DNA from: Candidatus Gemmiger stercoripullorum
Lineage (GTDB): Bacteria > Bacillota > Clostridia > Oscillospirales > Ruminococcaceae
Reading direction: 5' to 3'
DNA length: 64,000 nt
Assembly: GCA_019119365.1 (NCBI GenBank)
Contig: DWXD01000014.1
Span: 1 to 64,000 of the forward strand
Shown: in pieces, positions 33,545-43,316 of the stretch
Layout: each line of letters begins with the position of its first letter
Numbering within the stretch: position 1 is the first letter of the stretch
The notes under the pieces: model-generated
What the model was told of the DNA's origin: nothing
The model's database searches: none
Seen by the model: the letters and a program-made list of their open reading frames with translations, nothing else
Position numbers and translations under genes: made by a program

Positions 33545-33580
33545 ATGGAAAAGCGGCCCCCGCCGGTGGCGGGGCCGCTT
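33545..33580. terminator. Terminator hairpin between cca and GT2 gene (convergent)
   Basis: AAAAGCGGCCCCCGCCggtGGCGGGGCCGCTTT. Confidence 0.85.
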
Positions 33581-33594
33581 TACACTTGTTTGGA

Positions 33595-34614
33595 TCAGTT
33601 GAACTTGAAGATCTTCTGCGCGACGCGGTAGCCCCACAGGGTCACGGCGCGGCCGCCTTTGCCGGGCAGGTTGCAGGCCCCCGCAACCGAGAGCAGGCAG
33701 CGCTTGTAGACGCGGCGGTCGTGCAGCTTGAGGAACTGCCAGAGCTCCTTTTTCTTCTGCAGGGCTTCGGGGGTGCCGTCCATGGTCAGGAAAACGCTGG
33801 AGATCGTCATCATCATGGACAGATAGTTGAACATATAGGCGCGCAGCTTTTTCTGTTCCGGCGGCAGGCGGTAGAGGTCGACCGCCGTGATCATCAGCTT
33901 GGTCACGCGCAGCTGCTGGTCAACGCGCTTGACCATGACCTTCTCGTTGACGCTCTGGTCCTCGCGGCCGATGAAGTAGCGGTAGAGGTCGAGGTCCATA
34001 TAATACAGCTTTTTGCAGTGCGGCAGCGGCAGATAGACAAAAATGTTGTCCACATAGAACGTGTGTTTGGGCAGGCGCAGGCCGCAGGCGCGCAGAATCT
34101 CGGTGCGGTAGATGACGCTGTGCATCAGGATGTTCTGGCTGGGCGGAAAGCGGCCGATGTCCGCCCAGGTAAACAGGCGGTCGGCGGGCAGCACGCCGGT
34201 GTAACGCACCGTGTGGCTGGTGTTGTCCACCGTATGTTCATAGACATAATTGCACAGCAGCAGGTCGACCGGCTCCGGCATGGCGGCAAACTCGCGCAGT
34301 TTTTCCATAACACGGGCAAGCGATTCGCCGTCGAGCCAGTCGTCCGAATCGACGACCTTGAAGTAAAGCCCCTGCGCGTTGCGGATGCCCTGGTTGACGC
34401 CCTCGCCATGGCCGCCGTTCTCCTGGTGGATCACGCGGATGATGTCGGGATATTTTTCGGCCCAGGCGTCGGCAATGGCGCCGGTCTCGTCTTTGGAACC
34501 ATCGTCCACCAGGATGATCTCGGCTTCGGGCCCGGCGGGCAGCAGCGTTTCGATGCAGCGGTCCATATAGGCCGCCGAGTTATAGCAGGGCACTGTGAAT
34601 GTGATCAGTTTCAT
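33595..34614 (-). CDS. Family 2 glycosyltransferase
   Basis: MKLITFTVPCYNSAAYMDRCIETLL...IILVDDGSKDETGAIADAW...VVDSDDWLD. Confidence 0.9.
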   Translation of the reverse strand: MKLITFTVPCYNSAAYMDRCIETLLPAGPEAEIILVDDGSKDETGAIADAWAEKYPDIIRVIHQENGGHGEGVNQGIRNAQGLYFKVVDSDDWLDGESLARVMEKLREFAAMPEPVDLLLCNYVYEHTVDNTSHTVRYTGVLPADRLFTWADIGRFPPSQNILMHSVIYRTEILRACGLRLPKHTFYVDNIFVYLPLPHCKKLYYMDLDLYRYFIGREDQSVNEKVMVKRVDQQLRVTKLMITAVDLYRLPPEQKKLRAYMFNYLSMMMTISSVFLTMDGTPEALQKKKELWQFLKLHDRRVYKRCLLSVAGACNLPGKGGRAVTLWGYRVAQKIFKFN

Positions 34615-34751
34615 GGGTGTGCTTCTCTCCTCTTCGCAAGCATGGCCGCCCGGCGGGCGGCGGCGGGGCGCGCCGCCCCGCCGGGCGCTGTCCCCTGCCC
34701 TTTGGCAGGCTGCGCCCTTTTATAGCATACCTGTTTTCAGGCAAAAAAACA

Positions 34752-34785
34752 AGGCCAAACGGTGCAAAATTGCACCGTTCGGCCT
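34752..34785. terminator. Near-perfect palindromic hairpin, likely bidirectional terminator
   Basis: AGGCCaAACGGTGCAAaaTTGCACCGTTcGGCCT flanked by A and T tracts. Confidence 0.8.
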
Positions 34786-34823
34786 GTTTTGAATGAATTT
34801 TGTGCAGCGATGCGGGAAGCCCC

Positions 34824-34955
34824 TCAGAATTCATTGCGCTGGAACTCATGCACGCCGGACGGCATGACGTCGTTATAGACATCCTCCGGCAGGCCGTAGC
34901 TCCCATCACGCTGAATGACACCGCGCATCCATTGCATGATCATGTGCAGCTTCAT
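34824..34955 (-). CDS. Small protein (43 aa)
   Basis: MKLHMIMQWMRGVIQRDGSYGLPEDVYNDVMPSGVHEFQRNEF; promoter TTGCAT-17-TATACT (35014-35042, minus) and AGGGGG SD; below ORF-track cut-off. Confidence 0.6.
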   Translation of the reverse strand: MKLHMIMQWMRGVIQRDGSYGLPEDVYNDVMPSGVHEFQRNEF

Positions 34956-35130
34956 TATAGCGAACCCCCTTTTGGCTGCGGGGCGTATCTTCCGCGCCCC
35001 TTTCTTTATCTATAGTATACCCGATGTGCACACAGAATGCAAGCAGCGCTTTGTACAAACTTACAAAAGTTATTTGTATATTATCCACATTTTCGTTGTT
35101 GTGTACATGTGCAATCGGCGTTTGTCCGCG

Positions 35131-35244
35131 TTACGCGCACAGTTCGCGCCACGCCTCCTCCATCGTATCGGCGGAGAAAAGGAACTCGCCCGTGCTGTCG
35201 TACACTTCGATATGGCCGTTCACGTTCTTGAATTGGGTGGTCAT
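35131..35244 (-). CDS. Small protein (37 aa)
   Basis: MTTQFKNVNGHIEVYDSTGEFLFSADTMEEAWRELCA; TATAAT upstream and AGGCAGGCGG SD-like region. Confidence 0.65.
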   Translation of the reverse strand: MTTQFKNVNGHIEVYDSTGEFLFSADTMEEAWRELCA

Positions 35245-35312
35245 GGGTACCGCCTGCCTTTCGCTTTTTCTGCTTTTATTATAGCGAAAGTGAAGGGTTA
35301 TAAACAGGACTT

Positions 35313-35753
35313 TCAGCTCTCGGCCGGGCAAATTGCATCCGGTTTTTGGGACCTTATCCCCGTACCCCCGGCACAGGCCACCCGGCGCGCGCCGCGCAGC
35401 CCGGCCAGCAGCCACAGGCAAAGCAGGAACCACAGCAGCGTGTATTTGGGGCAGACCAGCCCGGCCAGGTTGCCCCACTCGCCGCTGTAGTCCCACACTG
35501 GCACCCCCAGCAGCCGCGTGCAGAACAGCCCGAAAGCCAGCTCCACCAGCAGCACCCCGCCCGTGGCCCGCAGCGCCAGCGGCGCCAGCGGGCGGCCGCT
35601 GCGCTCCAGGCGGCAGAGCCCGCACAGGCACAGGCCCCCGGCAAAGAACATGGTCCAGTGGGTCATGCCGCGCCAGGCCAGCTCCACGCCCAGATACGCG
35701 GCGCCGCCCAGGATAAACACGGCGGCCGCCAGCCCCCTGCTTTTGTGCGCCAT
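35313..35753 (-). CDS. Putative ABC-transporter permease-like membrane protein (CmpB/PF06541-like)
   Basis: RGMTHWTMFFAGGLCLCGL...VELAFGLFCTRLLGVPVWDYSGEWGNLAGLVCPKYTLLWFLLC. Confidence 0.65.
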   Translation of the reverse strand: MAHKSRGLAAAVFILGGAAYLGVELAWRGMTHWTMFFAGGLCLCGLCRLERSGRPLAPLALRATGGVLLVELAFGLFCTRLLGVPVWDYSGEWGNLAGLVCPKYTLLWFLLCLWLLAGLRGARRVACAGGTGIRSQKPDAICPAES

Positions 35754-35760
35754 ACAAAAA

Positions 35761-35802
35761 GCCCTCCCTGCCATTGTTGAACATAGTCTGTGCAGGGAGG
35801 GC
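35761..35802 (-). terminator. pncB terminator (11-bp perfect stem) whose 3' arm supplies the downstream SD
   Basis: Minus strand GCCCTCCCTGC...GCAGGGAGGGCTTTTTGTATG. Confidence 0.85.
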
Positions 35803-35828
35803 GTGTTGTAATCGTTTTGTAACAGGTA

Positions 35829-37274
35829 CTATTTGGACAGCTTTTTCAGCAGCGCGCTGCGGGTATCCCAGAGTTTCTGGCTCAAGTCGACATAATAGCG
35901 GTGCGGGTTTTCAAAGCGCTTGACTTCGTCCCACAGCGTATTGACCTGCGCTTTGCAGAATTTGCGGATATCGTTCAGGCTCGGCGACTGGTAAACACAC
36001 TCGCCGTAGGAATAGATCTGCGTGGAAAGGCAGCGCGCCGTACAGTTGACGTAGGTACGTTCCTTCCAGGTTTCGACCGGGTCAAACAGCGTGATGCCGT
36101 GTTTGGTCTCAACGCTCTCGTCCGCCATGGTGATGAGATCGGCCATGGCCTTGCCGTCCTCGTCATAGATGCGCCAGACTTTTTTCAGGCACGGGATGGT
36201 CGTTTTCTCGGCGCTTTCGCTCAGCTTCATCTTGGGGGTATAGCTGCCGTCTTCTTCCTTGACGGCGGCCAGCTTGTACACGCCGCCGAACACCGGCTCG
36301 CTCTTGGCTGTGATCATATTTTCACCGATGCCGAAGCTGTCCACGCGCGAGCCCTGCAGGATCAGGTCCCGCACAAGGTATTCGTCCAGGCTGTTGGACG
36401 CGCAGATCGGGCAGTCCTGGTAACCGGCTTCGTCCAGCATGCGGCGGGCTTTTTTGGACAGGTACGCAATGTCGCCGGAGTCGATGCGGATGCCCTTGGG
36501 GCGCTTGCCCATCGGCTTGAGGACCTCGTCAAACACCTTGATCGCATCGGGCACGCCGTGGCGCAGCACGTTGTAGGTGTCCACAAGCAGCACGCAGGCG
36601 TCGGGGTACAGCTCGGCGTATTTTTTGAACGCCTCATACTCGCTGGGGAACATCTGCACCCAGGCATGGGCCATGGTGCCGGACGCCGGGATGCCGAAAT
36701 CGCGCGCGGCCATCACGCAGGAGGTAGAGCCGCAGCCGCCGATGTACGCGGCGCGCGCGCCGAAGTAGGCGGCGTCGTACCCCTGGGCGCGGCGGGCGCC
36801 GAATTCCATGACCGGCCGCCCCGCCGCCGCGCGGACGATGCGGTTGGATTTGGTCGCGATCAGGCACTGGTGGTTGAAGGTGACGAGCAGCAGCGTTTCA
36901 AGCAGCTGACATTCGATGGCCGGGCCCTCGACCGTGACGATGGGCTCCTGCGGGAAGATCGGCACGCCCTCCTCAATGGCCCAGATATTGCAGTGCAGCT
37001 TGAAGTGGGCGAGGTAGTCGAGAAATTCTTCGCGGAAGATCCCGGCGCTGCGCAGGTAGGCGATATCCTCCGGCGTGAAGCGGAGGTTGTTCACAGCGTC
37101 CATGAACTGCTGCAGGCCCGCCATGATCGCGTAGCCGCCGCCATCCGGCACACGGCGGAAGAACATGTCAAAGACGGCGATCTTATCGCGGTAGCCTTCC
37201 TCGAAGTACCCGGCCGACATGGTCAGCTCGTAAAAATCTGTCATTGTTGTCAGGTTGCGGCGTACATCCAGCAT
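35829..37274 (-). CDS. pncB: Nicotinate phosphoribosyltransferase
   Basis: LTMSAGYFEEGYRDKIAVFDMFFRRVPDGGGYAI...EFGARRAQGYDAAYFGARAAYIGG. Confidence 0.93.
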   Translation of the reverse strand: MLDVRRNLTTMTDFYELTMSAGYFEEGYRDKIAVFDMFFRRVPDGGGYAIMAGLQQFMDAVNNLRFTPEDIAYLRSAGIFREEFLDYLAHFKLHCNIWAIEEGVPIFPQEPIVTVEGPAIECQLLETLLLVTFNHQCLIATKSNRIVRAAAGRPVMEFGARRAQGYDAAYFGARAAYIGGCGSTSCVMAARDFGIPASGTMAHAWVQMFPSEYEAFKKYAELYPDACVLLVDTYNVLRHGVPDAIKVFDEVLKPMGKRPKGIRIDSGDIAYLSKKARRMLDEAGYQDCPICASNSLDEYLVRDLILQGSRVDSFGIGENMITAKSEPVFGGVYKLAAVKEEDGSYTPKMKLSESAEKTTIPCLKKVWRIYDEDGKAMADLITMADESVETKHGITLFDPVETWKERTYVNCTARCLSTQIYSYGECVYQSPSLNDIRKFCKAQVNTLWDEVKRFENPHRYYVDLSQKLWDTRSALLKKLSK

Positions 37275-37305
37275 GGCGCAGACTTCCTTTCGGTATGGGA
37301 TCGTT

Positions 37306-38649
37306 TCAGCGTTTTCCGAGCTTGCGGCGGCCTTCCTCGTTCAGGGCGATGAGCATGGCCGCCACCCAGATGAAGGCATAGACCGCCACCGTGATCATGG
37401 TCAGGATGACCACGACCCTGAAGTAGGTGGAGCTGAAAAACTCCCCTACGCGGGCCATCGTGTACAGGACCTGATTGCGGGAGATCGTGCTGCCCGCGAT
37501 CAGTTCGACCGTGCCGACCTCCTCGCCTTCGATCGACAGCGTAACGGTGCCGACGACATCCCCCTGCGTGATGGGGGCGGCCAGGCTTTCGGGCAGGTCG
37601 AAGGTCTGCTCGGTGACGGCGGCGCCGCCCTCCCGCGGGAGCAGCGTCATCATATCGTCGACCGGGTAGAGCATGACGGTGTCGGCCTCGGTGGCATAGC
37701 GCACCGGCAGCTCCGAGATGGGCTGGGTGGTATCCAGCGCCGCCGACACACCAAAGGTGGCAAACGCCCAGTCCATCAGCTGGCCGGTTTCGATCTGGGC
37801 CGGGTTGTCGCCGATATCGGTGGAGGAATGGAGCATGGCGCAGACATAGGTCTCGCCGTCCTGCGTGTGCCAGGAGGCAAAATTCTGCCAGCCGGAGGCC
37901 AGCGAACCGGTTTTGCCGCCGCGGGTATACTCCCGGTAAAGGCTGCTGGCCGGCATGATCATCTTGTCGGTGCTGATGATGGTATAGGGGGCGTCGTGGG
38001 CGCTGGCCTGCGGCACCTGCCAGGTGGCCTCCCCGGCCGCTTCGGCAAAAGCATCGTACTGCATGGCCGTGCGCAGCAACAGGTAGGCATCCCGCGCAGT
38101 GGTCATGTTGCCTTCATCCAAACCGCAGGGGTCGGTAAAGATCGTGCCGGTGCAGCCGATGGCCGCGGCCTCGTCATTCATCATGGCCACAAAGTTGTCG
38201 ATGCTGCCGCCGCCCATGTAGTCGGCGACGATATAGGCCGCCTCGTTGCCGGACTGGACCTCCATCGCATAGAGCAGCGTGCGCAGCGTGTGGGTCTCGC
38301 CGCTGCGGATATCGGCGCTGGAGGCGCCTTTGCCGTAAAGGTAATCATAAATGTAGGCAGGGGCTTCCACCGAGATCGTGTCCAGCTGGTCCTGATAGTT
38401 TTTCAGCAGCAGGATCATGGTCATCAGTTTTGTCAGGCTGGCCGCCTGCACCGGCGTCTCGCTGTTCTTTTCGTAAACGACGAGGTTTGTGTCGGTGTTG
38501 ACGACATAGGCGGCCTCGGCCGTGACCGTGAAGTCCGGGTCATAGCCGGACATAGCGGCCGCCGGGGTCGCCAGCCCCAGCGCGAACAGCAGCGCCGCAA
38601 GCAGCGCTGCCAGGCAGCGGAAAAGTTTTGCAGGAGAAACAGAACGCAT
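37306..38649 (-). CDS. D-alanyl-D-alanine carboxypeptidase (serine type, DacF/PBP5-like)
   Basis: Signal peptide; SLTK, SGN and KTG motifs; C-terminal TM. Confidence 0.92.
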   Translation of the reverse strand: MRSVSPAKLFRCLAALLAALLFALGLATPAAAMSGYDPDFTVTAEAAYVVNTDTNLVVYEKNSETPVQAASLTKLMTMILLLKNYQDQLDTISVEAPAYIYDYLYGKGASSADIRSGETHTLRTLLYAMEVQSGNEAAYIVADYMGGGSIDNFVAMMNDEAAAIGCTGTIFTDPCGLDEGNMTTARDAYLLLRTAMQYDAFAEAAGEATWQVPQASAHDAPYTIISTDKMIMPASSLYREYTRGGKTGSLASGWQNFASWHTQDGETYVCAMLHSSTDIGDNPAQIETGQLMDWAFATFGVSAALDTTQPISELPVRYATEADTVMLYPVDDMMTLLPREGGAAVTEQTFDLPESLAAPITQGDVVGTVTLSIEGEEVGTVELIAGSTISRNQVLYTMARVGEFFSSTYFRVVVILTMITVAVYAFIWVAAMLIALNEEGRRKLGKR

Positions 38650-38771
38650 AGGCAGTTCCTTACACTGTAAATGAAAAAAATCGGTTTCTCGGTTCCAAAG
38701 AAACCACGGGTCAGTTTTAGTATACCAAAATTGCAGGCCGATGGAAAGGGCGGCGCAAAATTTCACCGCGG

Positions 38772-40814
38772 TCAGTTGAGCGCCCCGGCCGTTGCGAACA
38801 GGCGCTCCACTTCGTCCGAAAGGGGGCGGTGCGCGGGGTCCGCCAGGTTGGGGTCGGTTTCAAGCAGCGCTTTGGCTTCGGCCTGCGCCACGCGCAGCGT
38901 GCGCGTATCCTGCACAAGATCGGCCACCTGCAAAGTGGGCAGGCCGTGCTGCGCTTCGCCAAAGAAATCGCCGGGGCCGCGCGTTTCCAGGTCGTATCTG
39001 GCGACGGCAAAGCCGTCCGCCGTGCGGCAGAGGAAATGCAGGCGCTCGCGCACTGCCTGGTTTTCATTGTCCGAGATCAGGATGCAGCAGGAATCGGCCG
39101 CCCCGCGCCCCACGCGCCCGCGCAGCTGGTGCAGCGCCGAAAGGCCGAAGCGCTCGGCGTTTTCAATGACCATGACCGTGGCGTTGGGCACGTCGACGCC
39201 GACTTCAATGACGGTGGTGGAGACAAGCACATCCAGCTCCCCCGCCTTGAACTTCTGCATGATCTCGTCCTTTTCCCGGGGTTTGAGCTTGCCGTGCAGA
39301 AGGCCGACGCGGCGGTTTGGCAGCAGGGCGCAGGCGGTCTCGGCATAATATTGCTTGACCGCTTTCATCCCGGCGTCCAGTTCGTTTTCTTCAATGGCCG
39401 GGCAGACGATATAGACCTGATGCCCGGCGGCGATCTGCTTATCCAGAAAGCCGTACATGTCCCGGCGCTTTTTGCCGGTGATAAACCAGGTTTTGACCGG
39501 CTTGCGGCCGGGGGGCAGCTCGTCCAGCACGCTGATGTCCAGGTCGCCGTAAAGCAGCAGCCCCAGCGTGCGCGGGATCGGCGTCGCGCTCATGACAAGC
39601 AGGTGCGGGCTCTGCGCCTTGCCTGCGAGCAGGCCGCGCTGGCGCACGCCGAAACGGTGCTGTTCATCGACAATGGCGAGGCCGAGGTTTTTGAAAACGA
39701 CCTGATCGGTCAGCACGGCATGGGTGCCGACGACCAGCCCGGCGCGCCCGTCTGCAATGGCGGCCAGCGCCACGCGGCGCTCGGCCGCTTTCATCCCGCC
39801 GACGAGCAGCGTCACGTTGACGCCGAAGGGTTCCAGGCGGTCGGCCAGCGTGGCCGCATGCTGGCGGGCCAGGATCTCGGTCGGGGCCAGCAGCGCGCTC
39901 TGCCAGCCGTTTTGCGCCGCAAACCAGATGGCCGCGGCGGCCACCAGCGTTTTGCCGCTGCCGACATCGCCCTGCAGCAGGCGGTTCATCGGCGTCTTGC
40001 CGCACAGGTCCTGCGTGATTTCCTGGGCGGCGCGGCGCTGCGCGCCGGTCGGCGCATAGGGCAGGCTGCGCCAGAACGGCCCCATATCCAGCGGGTGCAT
40101 CGGAGCCCCGGCGGCCCGGCGGCCGTGGCTGCGCAGCAGGAAGATGCCCAGCTGCAGGATGTACAGCTCCTCAAAGATCAGGCGGCGGCGCGCGGCGGCC
40201 GCCTCGGCGGCATCGTGCGGGGCGTGGATGGCCCGCACCGCTTCGGCCTTGCCCGGCATGCGATATTTTGTGAGCAGCTCGGGCGGCAGCGGGTCGGGCA
40301 GATCGGCGGCTGCCTCCAGCGCCGACGCCACGCAGCGGGCAATGCGGCCGGAGGGCAGCCCCTCGGTGGCTGCATAGACCGGCAGCAGCGGGCTGGCCGC
40401 GACCTCTGCCTCGGTCCGCACAAGCGGGTGCAGCATCTCGCGCCGGGTCAGCATGCCGCCGACCCGGCCCTCGAAATAATAGGTCTCGCCGGGGCGCAGG
40501 TTCTGCGCCGCATAGGGAGCGTTGAACCAGGAAAGCGCCAGCGTACCGGAATCATCAGCCGCCAGCACGCGGGTCAGTACACGGCCGCCCTTGATGCGGC
40601 GGTCGCCTTCGCGCTGCAGCACGGTGGCTTTTACACAGCAGTCGACGTCAAACGGCGCCGACGAGACGGTGTAAGGCTGCGTATAGTCGATATAGCGGCG
40701 CGGGTAGTGCAGAAGCAGGTCCCGCACGGTGCGGATGCCGAGCTTTTCAAACTTTTTGGCAAACGAGGGCCCCACGCCCTTGAGATATTGGATCGAACCG
40801 TCCAACGGCGGCAA
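38772..40814 (-). CDS. recG: ATP-dependent DNA helicase RecG
   Basis: LLQGDVGSGKTLVAAAAIWFA...APTEILARQHA...VDEQHRFGVRQR...MSATPIPRTL. Confidence 0.96.
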   Translation of the reverse strand: MPPLDGSIQYLKGVGPSFAKKFEKLGIRTVRDLLLHYPRRYIDYTQPYTVSSAPFDVDCCVKATVLQREGDRRIKGGRVLTRVLAADDSGTLALSWFNAPYAAQNLRPGETYYFEGRVGGMLTRREMLHPLVRTEAEVAASPLLPVYAATEGLPSGRIARCVASALEAAADLPDPLPPELLTKYRMPGKAEAVRAIHAPHDAAEAAAARRRLIFEELYILQLGIFLLRSHGRRAAGAPMHPLDMGPFWRSLPYAPTGAQRRAAQEITQDLCGKTPMNRLLQGDVGSGKTLVAAAAIWFAAQNGWQSALLAPTEILARQHAATLADRLEPFGVNVTLLVGGMKAAERRVALAAIADGRAGLVVGTHAVLTDQVVFKNLGLAIVDEQHRFGVRQRGLLAGKAQSPHLLVMSATPIPRTLGLLLYGDLDISVLDELPPGRKPVKTWFITGKKRRDMYGFLDKQIAAGHQVYIVCPAIEENELDAGMKAVKQYYAETACALLPNRRVGLLHGKLKPREKDEIMQKFKAGELDVLVSTTVIEVGVDVPNATVMVIENAERFGLSALHQLRGRVGRGAADSCCILISDNENQAVRERLHFLCRTADGFAVARYDLETRGPGDFFGEAQHGLPTLQVADLVQDTRTLRVAQAEAKALLETDPNLADPAHRPLSDEVERLFATAGALN

Positions 40815-40860
40815 TGGAAGCCCCTCCCTTCCCTGCTTTTTTGAAACGGACCGCTTTTAC

Positions 40861-40903
40861 AAAAACAGGACGAACCCGGCAGCGCTGCCAAAATTCGTCC
40901 TGC
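40861..40903 (-). terminator. Rho-independent terminator after fakA-like gene
   Basis: Minus strand CAGGACGAAttttGGCAGCGCTGCCgggTTCGTCCTGTTTTT. Confidence 0.85.
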
Positions 40904-40929
40904 GGTTGGTGATAGAGCGGGCGTTTTTG

Positions 40930-42621
40930 TTACTCCACGCTGATCATGTAGTAGTACACCGGCTGGCCGCCGCTGATGTGGCTGACCTCGATGTTGCCGC
41001 CGCACTTGCTCTTGACCAGTTCCGCCGTGTGCTCGGCGTCTTCGTTGCTGACATCGCAGCCGGAGATGACCGTGATGAACTGGGTGTCCTTCTTCTTCAT
41101 GCTGCGGGCCAGGCGGTAGGTCATCTTGGTGATATCGGAGCCGGTGGCGACGATCTTGCCGTTTTCCAGCGCCATGATCTCGCCCTTTTTGATCGGTTTG
41201 CCGTCAAACTCGCTGTCGCGCGCCGCATAGGTCACAAGGCCGGTGGCGACCTTCTCGGCAGCCGCCATCATGTTGATGGCGTTGTCCTCGGCGCTGGCCT
41301 CGGGGTCAAAGTTCAGCATGGCGGTCATGCCCTGCGGCACCGTGCGGGTGGGCAGCACCAGCACCTTGCGGTCGGCGAGCTTCTGCGCCTGCTCCGCCGC
41401 CATGATGATGTTCTTGTTGTTGGGCAGAACGAGCACGGTCTGGGCCGGAACGCTTTGGATGGCGGCGAGGACATCCTCGGTGGCCGGGTTCATCGTCTGC
41501 CCGCCGGACACAACGGCGTCCACGCCCAGATCGCCAAAGACGGCGCGCAGGCCTTCGCCCGCGGCCACGGCCACAAAGCCGTAGGGGCGCTCCGGGTCGA
41601 CGGCGGCATAGACGAACTCTTCCCCAGCTGCCGCGTTTTCTTCGGCGGCGGCCTGCTTTTCCAGGCTCTTGCCCTGTTTCTGGCGGGCCAGGAACTGCTC
41701 GTGCATGTTCTCGATCTTGAAGTTGGTCAGGTAGCCGTACTTGATCGCCTCGCTGAGCATAACGCCGGGGTCGGCGGTGTGCACATGGCAGTTGGCGACG
41801 TCGTCATCCTCAATGACGACGACCGAATCGCCGTTGGACTCAAGGAAGGCGCGCAGCTTGGCAATGCTGGCGCCGGGGTCCTTGTGGACAAGGAACTGGG
41901 TGCAGTAGCCGTTCTTGATGTCCTCGACCTTCATCAGGTCGTCGGTAAAAACGCCCTTGCCCGCGGCGTCGCTGTTCAGCTTCGGCTTGGGGGCGACTTC
42001 TTCGCTCTTGACCATGCCGCGCCCGTCAAAGACCTGCTGCATGCCCTCAAACACGATCAGGATGCCCTGGCCGCCCGCATCCACAACACCGGCCTTTTTC
42101 AGCACCGGCAGCAGGTTCGGGGTATCCTCCAGCGCAGCCTGACCGGCGGCCATGACTTCGGCCCACAGGGCCGGAACCTCGGTGGCGGTGGAGGCGGCGG
42201 CCGCTTCGGCCGCCAGGCGGGTGACGGTCAGGATGGTGCCTTCGGTCGGCTTCATGACCGCCTTGTATGCGGCTTCCACGCCCATCTGCAGCGCTTTGGC
42301 CAGGTCGGCCGCCTCCGCCTCCTGCTTGCCCTGCAGCGCCTTGGAGAAGCCGCGGAACAAAAGGCTCGTGATGACGCCGGAGTTGCCGCGCGCGCCGCGC
42401 AGCATGGCGGAGGCCGCCACCTTGCCGGCCTCTGCGACCGTGCAGGTATCGGGCAGCGCTTCCAGCTCCTGGGTGGCCGCGCCGATGGTCATGCTCATGT
42501 TCGTGCCCGTATCACCGTCCGGTACCGGGAACACGTTCAGCTCATCGACGCGGGTGCGCTGGTTGGAAATGTTGTGGGCGCCGGAGAGGATGGCGTCGCG
42601 CAGAGTCTTACCGTTGATCAT
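40930..42621 (-). CDS. DAK2-domain fatty acid kinase subunit (FakA/YloV-like)
   Basis: MINGKTLRDAILSGAHNISNQRTRVDELNVFPVPDGDTGTNMSMTI...ARGARGNSGVI-like. Confidence 0.92.
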   Translation of the reverse strand: MINGKTLRDAILSGAHNISNQRTRVDELNVFPVPDGDTGTNMSMTIGAATQELEALPDTCTVAEAGKVAASAMLRGARGNSGVITSLLFRGFSKALQGKQEAEAADLAKALQMGVEAAYKAVMKPTEGTILTVTRLAAEAAAASTATEVPALWAEVMAAGQAALEDTPNLLPVLKKAGVVDAGGQGILIVFEGMQQVFDGRGMVKSEEVAPKPKLNSDAAGKGVFTDDLMKVEDIKNGYCTQFLVHKDPGASIAKLRAFLESNGDSVVVIEDDDVANCHVHTADPGVMLSEAIKYGYLTNFKIENMHEQFLARQKQGKSLEKQAAAEENAAAGEEFVYAAVDPERPYGFVAVAAGEGLRAVFGDLGVDAVVSGGQTMNPATEDVLAAIQSVPAQTVLVLPNNKNIIMAAEQAQKLADRKVLVLPTRTVPQGMTAMLNFDPEASAEDNAINMMAAAEKVATGLVTYAARDSEFDGKPIKKGEIMALENGKIVATGSDITKMTYRLARSMKKKDTQFITVISGCDVSNEDAEHTAELVKSKCGGNIEVSHISGGQPVYYYMISVE

Positions 42622-42664
42622 GGTTCTTAACACCTCATTGTCTTACATCTTTCCGAAGGGGCGG

Positions 42665-43018
42665 TCAGTCGGAGATGATATCATCCACAAACACGTCGAT
42701 CCGCGCGACCTTGAGCCCGGTGGCGCGTTCCACTTCGTCCTGTACGCGGTGGGTGATGCTTTGCGTGATCGAAGCGATGTTGAGCCCGTACCCGACCTTG
42801 ATGTGCAGCGTGATGACCAGGCGGCCGTCCTGCTGGGAGACCGTGACGCCCTTTTCCGGCAGGCTGCCGTTGCGCAGGGTCTGCCGCACTTTGTTGGCCG
42901 GCGGAGTTTCGCCCATGGCGGCGATGCCGTAGCACTGCCTGGCCGCCTGCGCGACCAGACCGGAGAAGTAATCGTTGGTCAGGGAGATATGCCCATAAGG
43001 ATTGACTTTTGTGATCAC
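42665..43018 (-). CDS. Asp23/Gls24-family envelope stress protein (YloU-like)
   Basis: GHISLTNDYFSGLVAQAARQCYGIAAMG...VTVSQQDGRLVITLHIKVGYGLNIASITQSI. Confidence 0.88.
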   Translation of the reverse strand: MITKVNPYGHISLTNDYFSGLVAQAARQCYGIAAMGETPPANKVRQTLRNGSLPEKGVTVSQQDGRLVITLHIKVGYGLNIASITQSITHRVQDEVERATGLKVARIDVFVDDIISD

Positions 43019-43316
43019 AAGCCGAACCTCCTTTTGTTTGCGAGACCGGCGCCCGGGCGGGCGGCTGCGGGGCAGCGCGCCGGCAGCGCCGTATAATTGT
43101 AGATATTATACACTATTTTTTTTGGTTTGAACAGGGGTCAAATGCAGAAATTCCCGCAGGGAATGACTGCCAAAAACAAAGACATATTTTTGTCAGGCTG
43201 ATTTAACAATTCAGTCACAAAGTTTCCATGCGCGGCGCGTATACTGGTAATGACCAAAACGGGGGCCGCCCGGCCGGGCGGCGGCTGCCGCAAACCACAA
43301 CGCAAGGAGCTCCGTT

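Noticed and set aside
34640-34720. GC-rich imperfect inverted repeats upstream of the glycosyltransferase
   Set aside because: Low-complexity CCGCCCGGCGGGC runs compatible with composition; no clear promoter/terminator logic.
43020-43310. GC-rich repeats around 43,040-43,080 and 43,262-43,290 as structured RNA
   Set aside because: Short GGGCGGGC-type pairings expected from base composition; no convincing architecture.
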